Made by a program: the position numbers and the translations under genes. A DNA stretch of 10,287 nucleotides from JAGWRA01 sp035534615 (GTDB lineage: Bacteria > Acidobacteriota > Vicinamibacteria > Vicinamibacterales > CAVVIG01): the NCBI GenBank assembly GCA_035534615.1, contig DATLRO010000141.1, positions 1 through 10,287 of the forward strand, given 5' to 3'. A model generated the notes under the pieces. That model worked only from the letters and a program-made list of their open reading frames with translations. It made no database searches and had not been told where the DNA came from. Shown here piece by piece: positions 1 through 7,500 of this stretch. How positions within the stretch are numbered: the first letter of the stretch is position 1; every line of letters starts with the position of its first letter.

Positions 1-414
1 CATCGCTGACTTCCGATCACTCATCGGACTTCTCCGCGGCGACGGACCGTCCGGGATGTCCGTACGGCCGTGCCTGCCTCCGTCTTCCTGCTTTCTGGCT
101 CACCGGGGAATATCGCGTCCCCGCCGCTCGAATGTCAACGCGAGCCGGTGCTGCTCCGCGCCTGCGTGACCCGGGCCGGTCGACCGCGGACCGGGAATCC
201 CTGGTCGGGTCTCTATCGCGCCTCGAGCACGTCACCGGCGTCGGCCGGTCGGACCGGAAAGAGCCGCCAACTGGCCGCGCCGACGATCGGGAGCACCGCA
301 ACGAGGGCGAACGCCCCGGGGCAGTTGCGCGGTGTTTCAGAGACAGGGTCATGTCTTCATTGACACGGTCGGGCTCCCGGGACGAGACTTCCGCGAATCT
401 GGAGGGCAAACGAC
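1..414. other. Upstream region without a supported gene
   Basis: I see no convincing coding region here. Open frames on both strands are Arg/Pro/Ser-rich and run into the peptidase gene out of frame, as expected of GC-rich noncoding DNA. A TTGACA hexamer at 360-365 could be a -35 element for the peptidase gene, but no good -10 lies at the right distance, so it is only a weak candidate. A good ribosome binding site, GGAGGG at 401-406, lies 8 nt before the ATG at 415. Confidence 0.5.
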
Positions 415-2343
415 ATGACCACCGCTCGAACGCCTCACCGACCGGCTCCTCCTCGTCGTCAGACGTGTGCCTGGATGTTCGGCATCGTGCTGGCCGTCGC
501 CACGCTGCTCGCCCCGCTGTCGGCCGCACCCGTTCCGCCCGCGCAGGCGCAGGACCTGGGACCCACCGCCGCGAGCGCCCTGGTGACCGCCTCCCTCGTG
601 CTCAAGGTGCGCAATCCATCGGCCCTCGAGGCTGACGTCGAGGCGACCCAGACCCCCGGGACGCCAGGGTTCCGGCGATTCCTCTCGGTCCCGGAGTTCG
701 TCCAGCGCTTTGCGCCGAGCCAGCAGGACATCTCGATCATCACGCAGTACCTGGCCGGGTTCGGCATCACGGTGACCGACGTCTACGCCGACCACCTGGT
801 GATCAAGGCGACCGGCACCGCCGCCGCCTTCGACCAGGCGTTCTCGGTCGATCTGCACGACTACACGCGTGACGGAAGGTACTTCCATCGGCCGCGGCGG
901 CGGCCGCGCATTCCGGTGCTCCTGCGCGACCTGCTCGTCGCGGTCGCCGGGCTGAGCAACGAGGCGCAGTTCCACCCGATGCACGTCAACGCGAACGCCA
1001 CGGCGAGCGTGCCGCTCCGGCTGGCTCAGCCGACCCTGCCGCCGAGCGGTGCGACGGCGACCGGCGTGCCCGGCAGCTACACCGTCGGCGACGTCGCGAA
1101 CCTGTACGACATCAATCCGCTCTACCACGCGCACATCGACGGCGCGGGCCGGACGATCGGCATCGCGACGCTGGCGAACTTCGACCCTGCCGACGCGTTC
1201 ACGTACTGGAACCTGATTGGCCTCAACGTCGATCCGAATCGACTGACGCAGGTGCACGTCGACGGCGGCGGCCAGCTCAGCGCGGCCGCCGGATCCGACG
1301 AGACGGCGCTCGACGTGGAACAGTCGGGCGGGATCGCGCCAGGCGCCCGGATCATCGTGTACGACGCGCCCAACACCGACGCCGGCTTCCTCGATCTGTT
1401 CTACCGCGCGGCGTCCGACAATCTCGTCGACAGCCTCTCCACGAGCTGGGGCTCGTCCGAGGTCTGGTATCTGCCCGACAACCAGGGCCAGGGCGACTAT
1501 ACCGCGGAACTCGTCGCGTTCCATCAGGCCTTCCTCGAGATGGCGGCGCAGGGGATCTCGACCTTCGCGTCCTCGGGGGACAGCGGCGCGTACGCCATGA
1601 ACGACGCGTTCAACGACCCGGTCGACAACGTGCTATCCGTCGATGCGCCAGCCTCGGATCCGGCGATCACGGCCGCCGGCGGCACGACGACGCCGGTCGT
1701 GCTGTCGGCCGGCCCTGGCACGCCCGACCTCGTCGTGTCACAGGAACAGGTCTGGGGGTGGGACTACATCCAGAACTATCTGATCCAGCTGTTCGGGCCC
1801 ACGTTCGACAACGCGCTGTTTCCGATTGGCGGCGGAGGAGGGGTGAGCGTCTTCTGGCCGCGGCCGGCCTACCAAAACGGGACGCCCGGCATTCGCAGGA
1901 GCGAACCGGGACAAAGCGTTGTCGTGGGCGGGGTGGACACGCTCGACCTGCCGGCGCACTTCCCGGGCCGTAATCTTCCGGACGTCGCGCTCGACGCGGA
2001 TCCCTACAGCGGATTCCTCATCTATTCGTCCGTCAGCGGCGGGCTGAGCAACGGCTGGGGTGGCACCAGCTTCGTCGCGCCGCAGCTCAACGGCGTGAGT
2101 GCGCTGCTCGAGCAGGTGATCCACGGGCGCGTCGGCTTGTGGAATCCGATGCTGTACAGCTTCAGGAACGTTCATGGCTCCCGCGGCAGGTCGCCGCTGG
2201 TCGACATCACCGCGGGAGACAACTGGTTCTATTACGGCGTGCCCGGATACGAGCCAGGGGCCGGCCTTGGCGTGCTCGACGTCGCCAACCTGGCGGCGGC
2301 GGTCGCCCGCGAAGACGAGCAGGGCTCCCGGTCCCGACCCTGA
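415..2343 (+). CDS. Secreted pro-sedolisin, S53 family serine-carboxyl peptidase
   Basis: This 642-residue protein is a kumamolisin/sedolisin-type endopeptidase, an exported acid-active protease that matures by removing its own prodomain. A signal peptide fills about residues 18-46: hydrophobic core at 20-38, with an Ala-rich cleavage region ending near AQAQ. The pro-kumamolisin activation domain spans about 50-185, including a LSVPEFVQRFAPS segment. The catalytic domain runs from about 220 to 640. The family's Glu-Asp-Ser triad is visible as E296 and D300 (E-x3-D in DETALD) and S552 (GGTSFVAP), with the oxyanion Asp at D389 in SSGDSG. The C-terminal stretch from D597 (VDITAGDN) to D622 matches the family's calcium-site region. 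Start choice: ATG at 415, 8 nt after GGAGGG. The gene is monocistronic, with a perfect hairpin just after the stop. Length and all key residues are normal, so it is probably active. The substrate is unknown; nutrition from protein is the usual inferred role. Confidence 0.95.
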   Translation: MTTARTPHRPAPPRRQTCAWMFGIVLAVATLLAPLSAAPVPPAQAQDLGPTAASALVTASLVLKVRNPSALEADVEATQTPGTPGFRRFLSVPEFVQRFAPSQQDISIITQYLAGFGITVTDVYADHLVIKATGTAAAFDQAFSVDLHDYTRDGRYFHRPRRRPRIPVLLRDLLVAVAGLSNEAQFHPMHVNANATASVPLRLAQPTLPPSGATATGVPGSYTVGDVANLYDINPLYHAHIDGAGRTIGIATLANFDPADAFTYWNLIGLNVDPNRLTQVHVDGGGQLSAAAGSDETALDVEQSGGIAPGARIIVYDAPNTDAGFLDLFYRAASDNLVDSLSTSWGSSEVWYLPDNQGQGDYTAELVAFHQAFLEMAAQGISTFASSGDSGAYAMNDAFNDPVDNVLSVDAPASDPAITAAGGTTTPVVLSAGPGTPDLVVSQEQVWGWDYIQNYLIQLFGPTFDNALFPIGGGGGVSVFWPRPAYQNGTPGIRRSEPGQSVVVGGVDTLDLPAHFPGRNLPDVALDADPYSGFLIYSSVSGGLSNGWGGTSFVAPQLNGVSALLEQVIHGRVGLWNPMLYSFRNVHGSRGRSPLVDITAGDNWFYYGVPGYEPGAGLGVLDVANLAAAVAREDEQGSRSRP

Positions 2344-2350
2344 AACCGAC

Positions 2351-2378
2351 GCGTGCCCGCTCCACCGAGCGGGCACGC
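2351..2378 (+). terminator. Hairpin terminator after the S53 peptidase
   Basis: A perfect 12-bp inverted repeat, GCGTGCCCGCTC (2351-2362) and its complement GAGCGGGCACGC (2367-2378), encloses a CACC loop and begins 7 nt after the stop codon. There is no T-run behind it, so it fits a GC-rich hairpin that stops or protects transcripts rather than a textbook intrinsic terminator. Confidence 0.7.
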
Positions 2379-2513
2379 TCCCCACATCGGCCCCGGCGGC
2401 AGAAAGCCGTCAGGCAGGCCGCGGCACGCCCGCGAGCCAGAATCCTGTCGGATCACGCTCAGGAACGCCTGCGTGGCCGGGACCACCCGCTTGCGGAATT
2501 CAGGCACCGTCTC

Positions 2514-2545
2514 CCCTGTGGCAAGGTTCATTTTTGCCACTTGGG
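2514..2545. other. Imperfect hairpin at the end of HEPN fragment A
   Basis: GTGGCAA (2518-2524) pairs with TTGCCAC (2534-2540) around a 9-nt loop, extended by CCC/GGG across a small internal bulge. The stop codon of the truncated HEPN frame lies in the loop. It may mark the junction where the HEPN gene was cut off. I see no T-run on either strand, so a terminator role is uncertain. Confidence 0.35.
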
Positions 2546-2689
2546 TGCCCCACAGATGATCTCGAGATTGCGAACGACCGCGTCGATCGTCTTCTCGTCG
2601 GCTTGAAACGGTTCGAAGGTCAGGCCTGCGACGTACCGCTCGATCCGGGCCATCGCCTCGAGCATGTCCTCGACCCGCAGACGCAGGTC
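2528..2689 (-). pseudogene. Truncated HepT-like HEPN toxin (module A), N-terminal half only
   Basis: Read on the minus strand, the frame between the TAG at 2690-2692 and the TGA at 2528-2530 encodes a peptide starting DLRLRVEDMLEAMARIERY and ending near DAVVRNLEIICGAPKWQK. This is the N-terminal helical half of a HepT-like (DUF86) HEPN ribonuclease, whose hallmark here is the AVVRNLEII helix. The family normally continues for about 60 more residues, with PW-x-Q-I-x-G-x-R-x4-H-x-Y carrying the catalytic Arg and His. All of that is missing, so no RNase activity is expected. The first good start still in frame is the ATG at 2665; the original start, expected to overlap the antitoxin stop, is gone. 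It lies directly behind the nucleotidyltransferase remnant, in the usual MNT-HEPN order. I infer the truncation by comparison with the family as I know it. Confidence 0.75.
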
Positions 2690-2845
2690 CTATGCGGCAA
2701 CCACGGCCTCGCGGAGGATCCGGTCTCGGAGCTGCGGCTTCAGTGCGGCTGGCGTGACGACTTCGACGCGTCGCCCGATCCGTTCGCCCAACTGCCGCTG
2801 AAGTCTCACGAAGTCGAAGAGCCCGATCGGGCGGCCGAACTCCGG
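2690..2845 (-). pseudogene. Truncated MNT-type nucleotidyltransferase (module A), C-terminal half only
   Basis: The minus-strand frame reads EFGRPIGLFDFVRLQRQLG, then ERIGRRVEVVTPAALKPQLR, and ends in VVAA-stop. This is the C-terminal half of the same protein that is intact at 9743-10057: the 147 bp at 2697-2843 match 9750-9896 at about 94% by eye (around 9 mismatches, no gaps). The N-terminal half, which carries the GS and D-x-D metal and nucleotide site, is absent. Upstream of the break the frame runs into a Pro-rich read-through of a GGGATT repeat patch and then a stop, with no start codon. It is therefore an inactive remnant of an MntA-like antitoxin. It keeps family-like residues such as RRVEVVT, where the third acidic residue sits. 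The following HEPN fragment is in the same frame, separated only by the TAG. Confidence 0.85.
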
Positions 2846-2918
2846 GATTGGGGGCTGGGGATTCGGGATTCGGACCCAATCCCTGACTGACTGCTAATCC
2901 CGAACCCCGGACTCCGGG
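2844..2918. repeat. GGGATT-type G-rich inverted-repeat patch
   Basis: This patch contains repeated GGGATT units and two nested inverted repeats. GGGATTGGG (2844-2852) pairs with CCCAATCCC (2875-2883). GGGGATTCGGGATT (2857-2870) pairs with AATCCCGAACCCC (2896-2908) with one bulged base. A small CCGG-type stem follows (2906-2918). Four G-runs of three or more at 2844-2867 fit the G-quadruplex pattern on the plus strand. It starts where the nucleotidyltransferase remnant breaks off and lies 29 nt beyond the aldo/keto reductase stop codon, so it may also act as that gene's transcription end. Confidence 0.6.
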
Positions 2919-2946
2919 CCCGACAGGAATCCGCGCGTGTCGCCCT

Positions 2947-3936
2947 TCAACGATTGACCGCCCGCATCGCCGCTTCCGCATAGCGCGGCCCGGCGGCCAC
3001 GCCCGGCGAGGCCACCTCGTCGATCGCGCGAAGGTCGTCGGCGCCGAGCTTCACATCCAGCGCACCGAGGTTCTCTTCGAGGTAGCCGCGGTGCTTCGTC
3101 CCGGGAATCGGCACGATGTCCTTCCCCTGCGCGAGCAGCCACGCCAGCGCCAGCTGCGGCGCCGTGCAGCCGCGCGCCGCGGCCATCGCCTCGACCTGGC
3201 GGACCAGCTCCAGGTTCTTCCCGAAGTTCTCGCCCTGGAACCGCGGCGACTGCCGGCGATAGTCGTCTTCCGCCAGATCGTCGAACTTCCGGATCCGTCC
3301 GGTGAGGAAGCCCCGGCCGAGCGGGCTGTACGCGACGAAGCCGACGCCGAGATCGCGGCAGGTGGCGAGGATCTCGTCCTCGGGTTCGCGGCTCCACAAT
3401 GAGTACTCCGTCTGCAGCGCCGCGATCGGATGCACCTTCATGGCGCGGCGCAGCGTCTTCGGCGCCGCCTCGGACAGGCCGAGGTACCGCACCTTCCCTT
3501 CCTGCACCAGCTGCGCCATGGCGCCAACCGTCTCTTCGATCGGTGTCTCCGGGTCGACACGGTGCAGGTAATAGAGGTCGATGGCCTCGACGCCGAGCCG
3601 CTCGAGGCTCCCTTCACACGACCGTCGCACGTAGTCCGGCTTCCCGTTCACGCCGCGCACGCCCGGATCCTTCGGATCGCGGACAATGCCGAACTTCGTG
3701 GCGACGAGCACCTGGTGGCGCCGGTCGCGAATCGCCCGGCCGACCAGTTCCTCGTTCGCGAAGGGGCCGTACATGTCGGACGTATCGAGCAGCGTGATGC
3801 CGAGGTCGAGCGCGCGGTGGATCGTCGCAATCGACTCCTCGTCGTCGCGACCCGCGTAGAAGTCCGACATCCCCATGCACCCCAGCCCCATGGCCGAGAC
3901 GATGAGGCCGCGCTGACCCAGCTGGCGGGTTTCCAT
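2947..3936 (-). CDS. Aldo/keto reductase, NADPH-dependent, cytoplasmic
   Basis: This 329-residue protein is a full-length (alpha/beta)8-barrel aldo/keto reductase, reducing aldehydes or ketones with NAD(P)H. The catalytic tetrad is complete: D51 and Y56 in LLDTSDMYG, K81 in VATKFG, and H125 in LYYLHRVDP. The C-terminal cofactor-binding region is recognisable at about 270-290 (DIVPIPGTKH, then LEENLGAL). It resembles the bacterial group often annotated as aldo/keto reductase or pyridoxal reductase-like, but the substrate cannot be read from the sequence. I chose the ATG at 3936 because a strong AGGAGG lies 7 nt upstream; an upstream in-frame ATG at 3969 would add 11 residues and place the ribosome binding site inside the gene. 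Upstream lies a dead sigma factor fragment and downstream a repeat patch, so it is probably transcribed alone. Confidence 0.95.
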   Translation of the reverse strand: METRQLGQRGLIVSAMGLGCMGMSDFYAGRDDEESIATIHRALDLGITLLDTSDMYGPFANEELVGRAIRDRRHQVLVATKFGIVRDPKDPGVRGVNGKPDYVRRSCEGSLERLGVEAIDLYYLHRVDPETPIEETVGAMAQLVQEGKVRYLGLSEAAPKTLRRAMKVHPIAALQTEYSLWSREPEDEILATCRDLGVGFVAYSPLGRGFLTGRIRKFDDLAEDDYRRQSPRFQGENFGKNLELVRQVEAMAAARGCTAPQLALAWLLAQGKDIVPIPGTKHRGYLEENLGALDVKLGADDLRAIDEVASPGVAAGPRYAEAAMRAVNR

Positions 3937-3943
3937 TGAAGAA

Positions 3944-3949
3944 CCTCCT
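3944..3949 (-). promoter_or_regulatory. Ribosome binding site that sets the aldo/keto reductase start
   Basis: A perfect AGGAGG on the minus strand lies 7 nt before the ATG at 3936. It favours that start over the upstream in-frame ATG at 3969. Confidence 0.85.
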
Positions 3950-3965
3950 GCCGTGAATGCAGTCA

Positions 3966-4112
3966 TCATGGCATCGACAGGCTGGTCAGTGGAAGCTCAG
4001 CGATCTCGTCGAAGGACGCGCCGAACAGGTCGTGAAGGACGAACGCGAGCCGCTCTGGCGGTGTCAGCGTGTCGAGCACCACGAGCCGCGCCAGGCCTGC
4101 TCGATGCCGCCA
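3966..4112 (-). pseudogene. Fragment of an ECF sigma factor (SigJ-like), region 4 start
   Basis: A minus-strand frame bounded by TAG (4113-4115) and TGA (3966-3968) reads AGLARLVVLDTLTPPERLAF followed by VLHDLFGASFDEIAEL. This matches the stretch of ECF sigma-70 factors of the SigJ type where LDxLxPxERLAFVLHDxF leads into the helix-turn-helix of region 4. Only about 40 residues survive. Region 2, which binds the -10 element, is absent, and the DNA-recognition helix after DEIAEL is replaced by an unrelated tail. The codons keep strong G/C third positions, so it was a real gene once. It ends 30 nt from the aldo/keto reductase start. The family call is from memory of the motif; a homology search would settle it. 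Confidence 0.7.
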
Positions 4113-4377
4113 CTACGGGCTGACGCCTCCGCAACGCTGATCTCTCCCGCGGCGTCGATTGGAACCTCGAACGCCACACCGGCCGGGATGGTCATCGTGC
4201 TCGCCTGCGATACGGCCTCGCTCCCAGACCCTCTGTCCCCCTACACGCTCACTTGCGGACGACGTGCCCGCCGGTTTCTGCACGCGCCCGCCGGCGAAGG
4301 CGCCCAGTCCCGCGATGTTGTCAGCGTCGGGCGTGGGCGCCTCGGCCGGCGCCAGCGCGTCGTTCACGGACGGCGCC
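4113..4377 (-). other. Region between propeller gene and sigma fragment, no clear gene
   Basis: A minus-strand frame of 84 codons starts with GTG at 4367, 10 nt after the stop of the large propeller gene and behind a weak GAGG. Its first half is Ala/Pro-rich and its second half is Arg/Gly-rich with no recognisable motif, so I do not call it a gene. Another frame holds a 30-residue coding-like stretch (MTIPAGVAFEVPIDAAGEIS) interrupted on both sides by stops. It may be more debris of a lost gene. A GGCGCC stem around a 6-nt loop (4336-4353) is a possible weak terminator for the propeller gene. Confidence 0.35.
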
Positions 4378-7300
4378 TCAGCGTGTCATCACGGCCTTGG
4401 CATGCGCGATGTCGGCGTCCAGACGCGCCACACCCGCGCGTTCCTCGCTCATGTAGCGCATCGCCACTTCCTTCATCGCGGCAGTGGGCGGCACGAGGAC
4501 CTGGTCCACCTGGCTCGCGATCGAGGTCAGCCACGAGCGCAGCTCGGCGGGATAGACCAGCCCACCCTCGCCGGACTGGATTCTGAGGTCCACCAGACTG
4601 TCGATCTCGTGACTCAGCGCCGCCAATGCGGATTGGGCGGCACCGGCGGAGACGGTCTTCCTGGCCACCGCGTCGCGGAGCGCCGTGCGGGTGTCAATCG
4701 CCTCGTTCAGCGTCGTGTCGAGCCGGTTCAGGGCGTCGTGAATCTGCATCAACAGATCGAACCGCTGCTGCAGTTGCCCCTGCGTGGTGTGCAGCCGTGG
4801 ATCGAGCTTCACCTGGAACGGCTGCTTCAGCGTGGTGTGGCCATAGCGGAGCACGGCGTCATAGGTGCCGGGCACCACCTCGGGGCCGACCGGCACACCG
4901 GCGCCGAACCCCGAATAGAAGATGCCCTTGACGTCGGTGGCATTCGGGTACCGCAGATTCCACAGGAACCGGTTCATGCCGGGATGGAGCGGTTGACCCT
5001 TTTGGGCGACCGGACCGAAACCAGAGTTAACCGTGCTGGATTTCAGCGGCAGGGTGAAGCTGCGGATGACGTGGCCCGCCGAGTCCGTGAAGCGCAGCGT
5101 CGCGGGCGTGTGGCCGTTGTAGCTGGCCGGCAGATGGAAGAAGACCGTCGCGCCCGCGGGTAGATTCTGTCCTCCGACCGACGCCCCACGGCGGAATCCT
5201 GCGCGGCGCGTCACCAGCCACGTCTGCTGCGGTCTGAACAGATATGGCGCATCCGGTGCCACCTGCGCGACGCTCAACTGCTCGAGGAACTGCAGGTCGT
5301 CCAGCACCCAGAAGGCGCGGCCGTGCGTCGCCAGCACCACCGCATGCTGGGCCGCCTGGATGCCGATGTCGCCGACCCGCACCGGCGGCAGGTTGAGGCC
5401 CAACGGCAGCCAGTTGGCGCCGCCATCGAGGCTCATGAACACCGTCTTGCTGGTCCCCAGGAACAGCAGGCCGGAGTCATCGGGATCCTGACGCACGCTT
5501 TCCACGTACTGGTTGACGGGCACGCCCGAGGTGAGCGCGGTCCAGTGCTTGCCGTAGTCGGTGGTCTTGTACACATACGGATGGAAATCGTCCCATTGGT
5601 AGCGGCTGGCCGTCAGATACGCCGTGCCCGAGTTCGCGTGGGACGGTTCGATGCAGGTGACCGTGGACCATTTCGGCAACTGCGATGGGCGCACCGCGTT
5701 CCAGTGGCCGCCGGCGTCCGTGGTCACATAGACCAGACCATCGTCGGAGCCGGACCAGATGACGTTGTCGGTGAGCGGGGAGACCGCCAGCGAAGAGATC
5801 GTGTCGAACAATTCCTCGCCCGTCACGTCCGCGCTGATGGGTCCGCCCGGCCGCTGCTGCTTGCTCTTGTCGTTGCGGGTGAGATCCGGGCTGATCACCT
5901 TCCAGTGGAGGCCGCCGTCGAGGGTCTCGAACACCACGTTTCCCCCCACCAGTAATTCGTGGGGATTGCCCGGCGCGAACAGGATCGGATGGTGAATCCA
6001 GCCGTAGCGGTATCGGATCTCGGCGCCCGCCAGACCGGGCTTGTAGGACGGCCACGGGCTCACTTGGGTCGTCAGACCGGTTCGCCGGTCATCGCGCCAG
6101 AGCTGGCTGCTCAAGCTGCTGGCGAACGTGATCCAGGGCCTGCCGGGCTCCGGGGCCACCCAGTTCGCCTCGCCGCCCTGCACGGGCGTCCACACCGGCG
6201 GGATGCGGCCAGCGGTCACCGCGCTCGGCGCCTCGGCCGAGCCCTCGTCCTGCTGCGCGCCGTAGATGTGGAACGGGAACTGATCGTCGAGATCCACATG
6301 ATAGAACTGGCCGGTCGGCTGGTTGTGCTCCGTGCTCCAGTGCCGGCCGCCATCGCGGGTGACCGTGGCCCCGCCGTCGTTGCCTTCGACCATCAGCTCG
6401 GGAGTGTTCGGGTTGATCCACAACGCGTGGTTGTCGCCGTGCGACGGACGGAGCGGGCTGATCGTCTTGCCGCCGTCGTGCGACACCCAGAGCGCCGCGA
6501 CCTCGGGCAGATAGATCGTGTTGGGCTCCTTGGGATCGACGTACACCGTGCTGTAGTAGAAGGCCCGCTGGGTCAGATCCATGCGGTTGTTCACGAGCGT
6601 CCAGCTCTTCCCGCCATCGCCCGAACGGAACAGGCCGCCGGCCTGGCCCTTGTACTTCGCCTGAATGATCGCGTACATGACGTCGGGGTTGCTCGGCGCG
6701 ATCGCGAGACCGATGCGGCCGAAGATCCCCGTCGGCAGTCCGGCACTGCGCGTGATATCCGTCCAGTGGGCGCCGCCATCGGTCGTCTTGTAGATGCCGC
6801 TGCCAGGCCCGCCGCTCGACAGCGTCCAGTGCCGCCGGTACGCCTGCCACGTCGCGGCGTACAGAATGTCCGGATGCGACGGATTCATCTCCAGATCGAT
6901 CGCCCCGGTCTGGGGATTGACGTACAGGATCTTCTTCCAGGTCCGTCCGCCATCCGTGCTCTTGAAGATCCCGCGCTCCGGGTTGGAGGCCCAGACATGG
7001 CCCAGGGCCGCCACGTAGACGACGTCGGAATTGTGGGGATCGACCACGATGCGGCTGATGATGTGCGTCTCGGCCAGCCCGATCCGCTTCCAGGTCTTTC
7101 CGGCGTCCGTGGACTTGTACATCCCGTCGCCGGTGAGCAGGGTGTTGCGGATATCGGGTTCGCCGGTGCCGACGTAGATGACATCGGGATTGGACGGCGC
7201 CACCGCGATCGCCCCGATATTGTTGTTCTGGAAGTACCTGTCGGAGATGTTCTTCCAGTCGAGGCCGTAGTCGTCAGTCTTCCAGACGCCGCCGCCCGTC

Positions 7301-7500
7301 GAACCCATGTAGTAGAGGTTCGGTTCCTGCGTCACACCGGTCACGGCCACGACACGGCCGCCAACATACGGGCCGACGCTGCGCCAGTGCAGGGCGCCGG
7401 TCAGCTGTGCAGGCGGTACCGGGGCTGCAAACGCGGCCGGCACCATCAGGGCTACACCAGATAGAATCAGCCCAATCAGAAGGCATTTCGCTTTGTCCAT
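4378..7500 (-). CDS. Secreted BNR/Asp-box beta-propeller protein, sortilin (VPS10)-like
   Basis: This 1040-residue protein is exported: residues 1-25 form a signal peptide (Lys-rich start, hydrophobic core, AAFA-A cleavage region). I count eleven Asp-box-type motifs (S/T-x-D-x-G-x-x-W), near residues 74-82, 129-137, 180-188, 238-246, 292-300, 339-347, 380-388, 525-533, 592-600, 645-653 and 689-697. These are the turns of propeller blades in sialidases and VPS10/sortilin proteins. The sixth has lost its Trp (SHDGGKTI). A beta-rich segment follows (about 750-895), then a C-terminal helical part (about 900-1040). Such proteins are often labelled glycosyl hydrolase, but I see no catalytic residues to support hydrolysis; carbohydrate or protein binding outside the cytoplasm is equally likely. 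Start: ATG at 7500 with AGAGAGAGG 9 nt upstream. Length and motif spacing look intact. Confidence 0.9.
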   Translation of the reverse strand: MDKAKCLLIGLILSGVALMVPAAFAAPVPPAQLTGALHWRSVGPYVGGRVVAVTGVTQEPNLYYMGSTGGGVWKTDDYGLDWKNISDRYFQNNNIGAIAVAPSNPDVIYVGTGEPDIRNTLLTGDGMYKSTDAGKTWKRIGLAETHIISRIVVDPHNSDVVYVAALGHVWASNPERGIFKSTDGGRTWKKILYVNPQTGAIDLEMNPSHPDILYAATWQAYRRHWTLSSGGPGSGIYKTTDGGAHWTDITRSAGLPTGIFGRIGLAIAPSNPDVMYAIIQAKYKGQAGGLFRSGDGGKSWTLVNNRMDLTQRAFYYSTVYVDPKEPNTIYLPEVAALWVSHDGGKTISPLRPSHGDNHALWINPNTPELMVEGNDGGATVTRDGGRHWSTEHNQPTGQFYHVDLDDQFPFHIYGAQQDEGSAEAPSAVTAGRIPPVWTPVQGGEANWVAPEPGRPWITFASSLSSQLWRDDRRTGLTTQVSPWPSYKPGLAGAEIRYRYGWIHHPILFAPGNPHELLVGGNVVFETLDGGLHWKVISPDLTRNDKSKQQRPGGPISADVTGEELFDTISSLAVSPLTDNVIWSGSDDGLVYVTTDAGGHWNAVRPSQLPKWSTVTCIEPSHANSGTAYLTASRYQWDDFHPYVYKTTDYGKHWTALTSGVPVNQYVESVRQDPDDSGLLFLGTSKTVFMSLDGGANWLPLGLNLPPVRVGDIGIQAAQHAVVLATHGRAFWVLDDLQFLEQLSVAQVAPDAPYLFRPQQTWLVTRRAGFRRGASVGGQNLPAGATVFFHLPASYNGHTPATLRFTDSAGHVIRSFTLPLKSSTVNSGFGPVAQKGQPLHPGMNRFLWNLRYPNATDVKGIFYSGFGAGVPVGPEVVPGTYDAVLRYGHTTLKQPFQVKLDPRLHTTQGQLQQRFDLLMQIHDALNRLDTTLNEAIDTRTALRDAVARKTVSAGAAQSALAALSHEIDSLVDLRIQSGEGGLVYPAELRSWLTSIASQVDQVLVPPTAAMKEVAMRYMSEERAGVARLDADIAHAKAVMTR

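Noticed and set aside
360..365. TTGACA as -35 box of the peptidase promoter
   Set aside because: No acceptable -10 hexamer 16-18 nt downstream, so only mentioned as a weak candidate.
349..1524. 391-codon open frame on the minus strand opposite the S53 peptidase
   Set aside because: Arg/Val/Asp-rich shadow of a clearly real gene, with no family motif; typical of GC-rich antisense frames.
2344..2527. Open minus-strand stretch downstream of HEPN fragment A (NLATGETVPEFRKRVVPATQ)
   Set aside because: No known HEPN C-terminal motif or other family is seen, so I could not show it is part of the toxin or any gene.
4113..4367. 84-codon minus-strand frame just downstream of the propeller gene
   Set aside because: Weak GAGG and GTG start, composition shifts to Arg/Gly in the second half, no family; not enough to call a gene.
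5959..7464. 501-codon plus-strand frame opposite the propeller gene
   Set aside because: Mirror frame of Asp-box repeats, rich in Arg/Val/Asp, with no motif or ribosome binding site.
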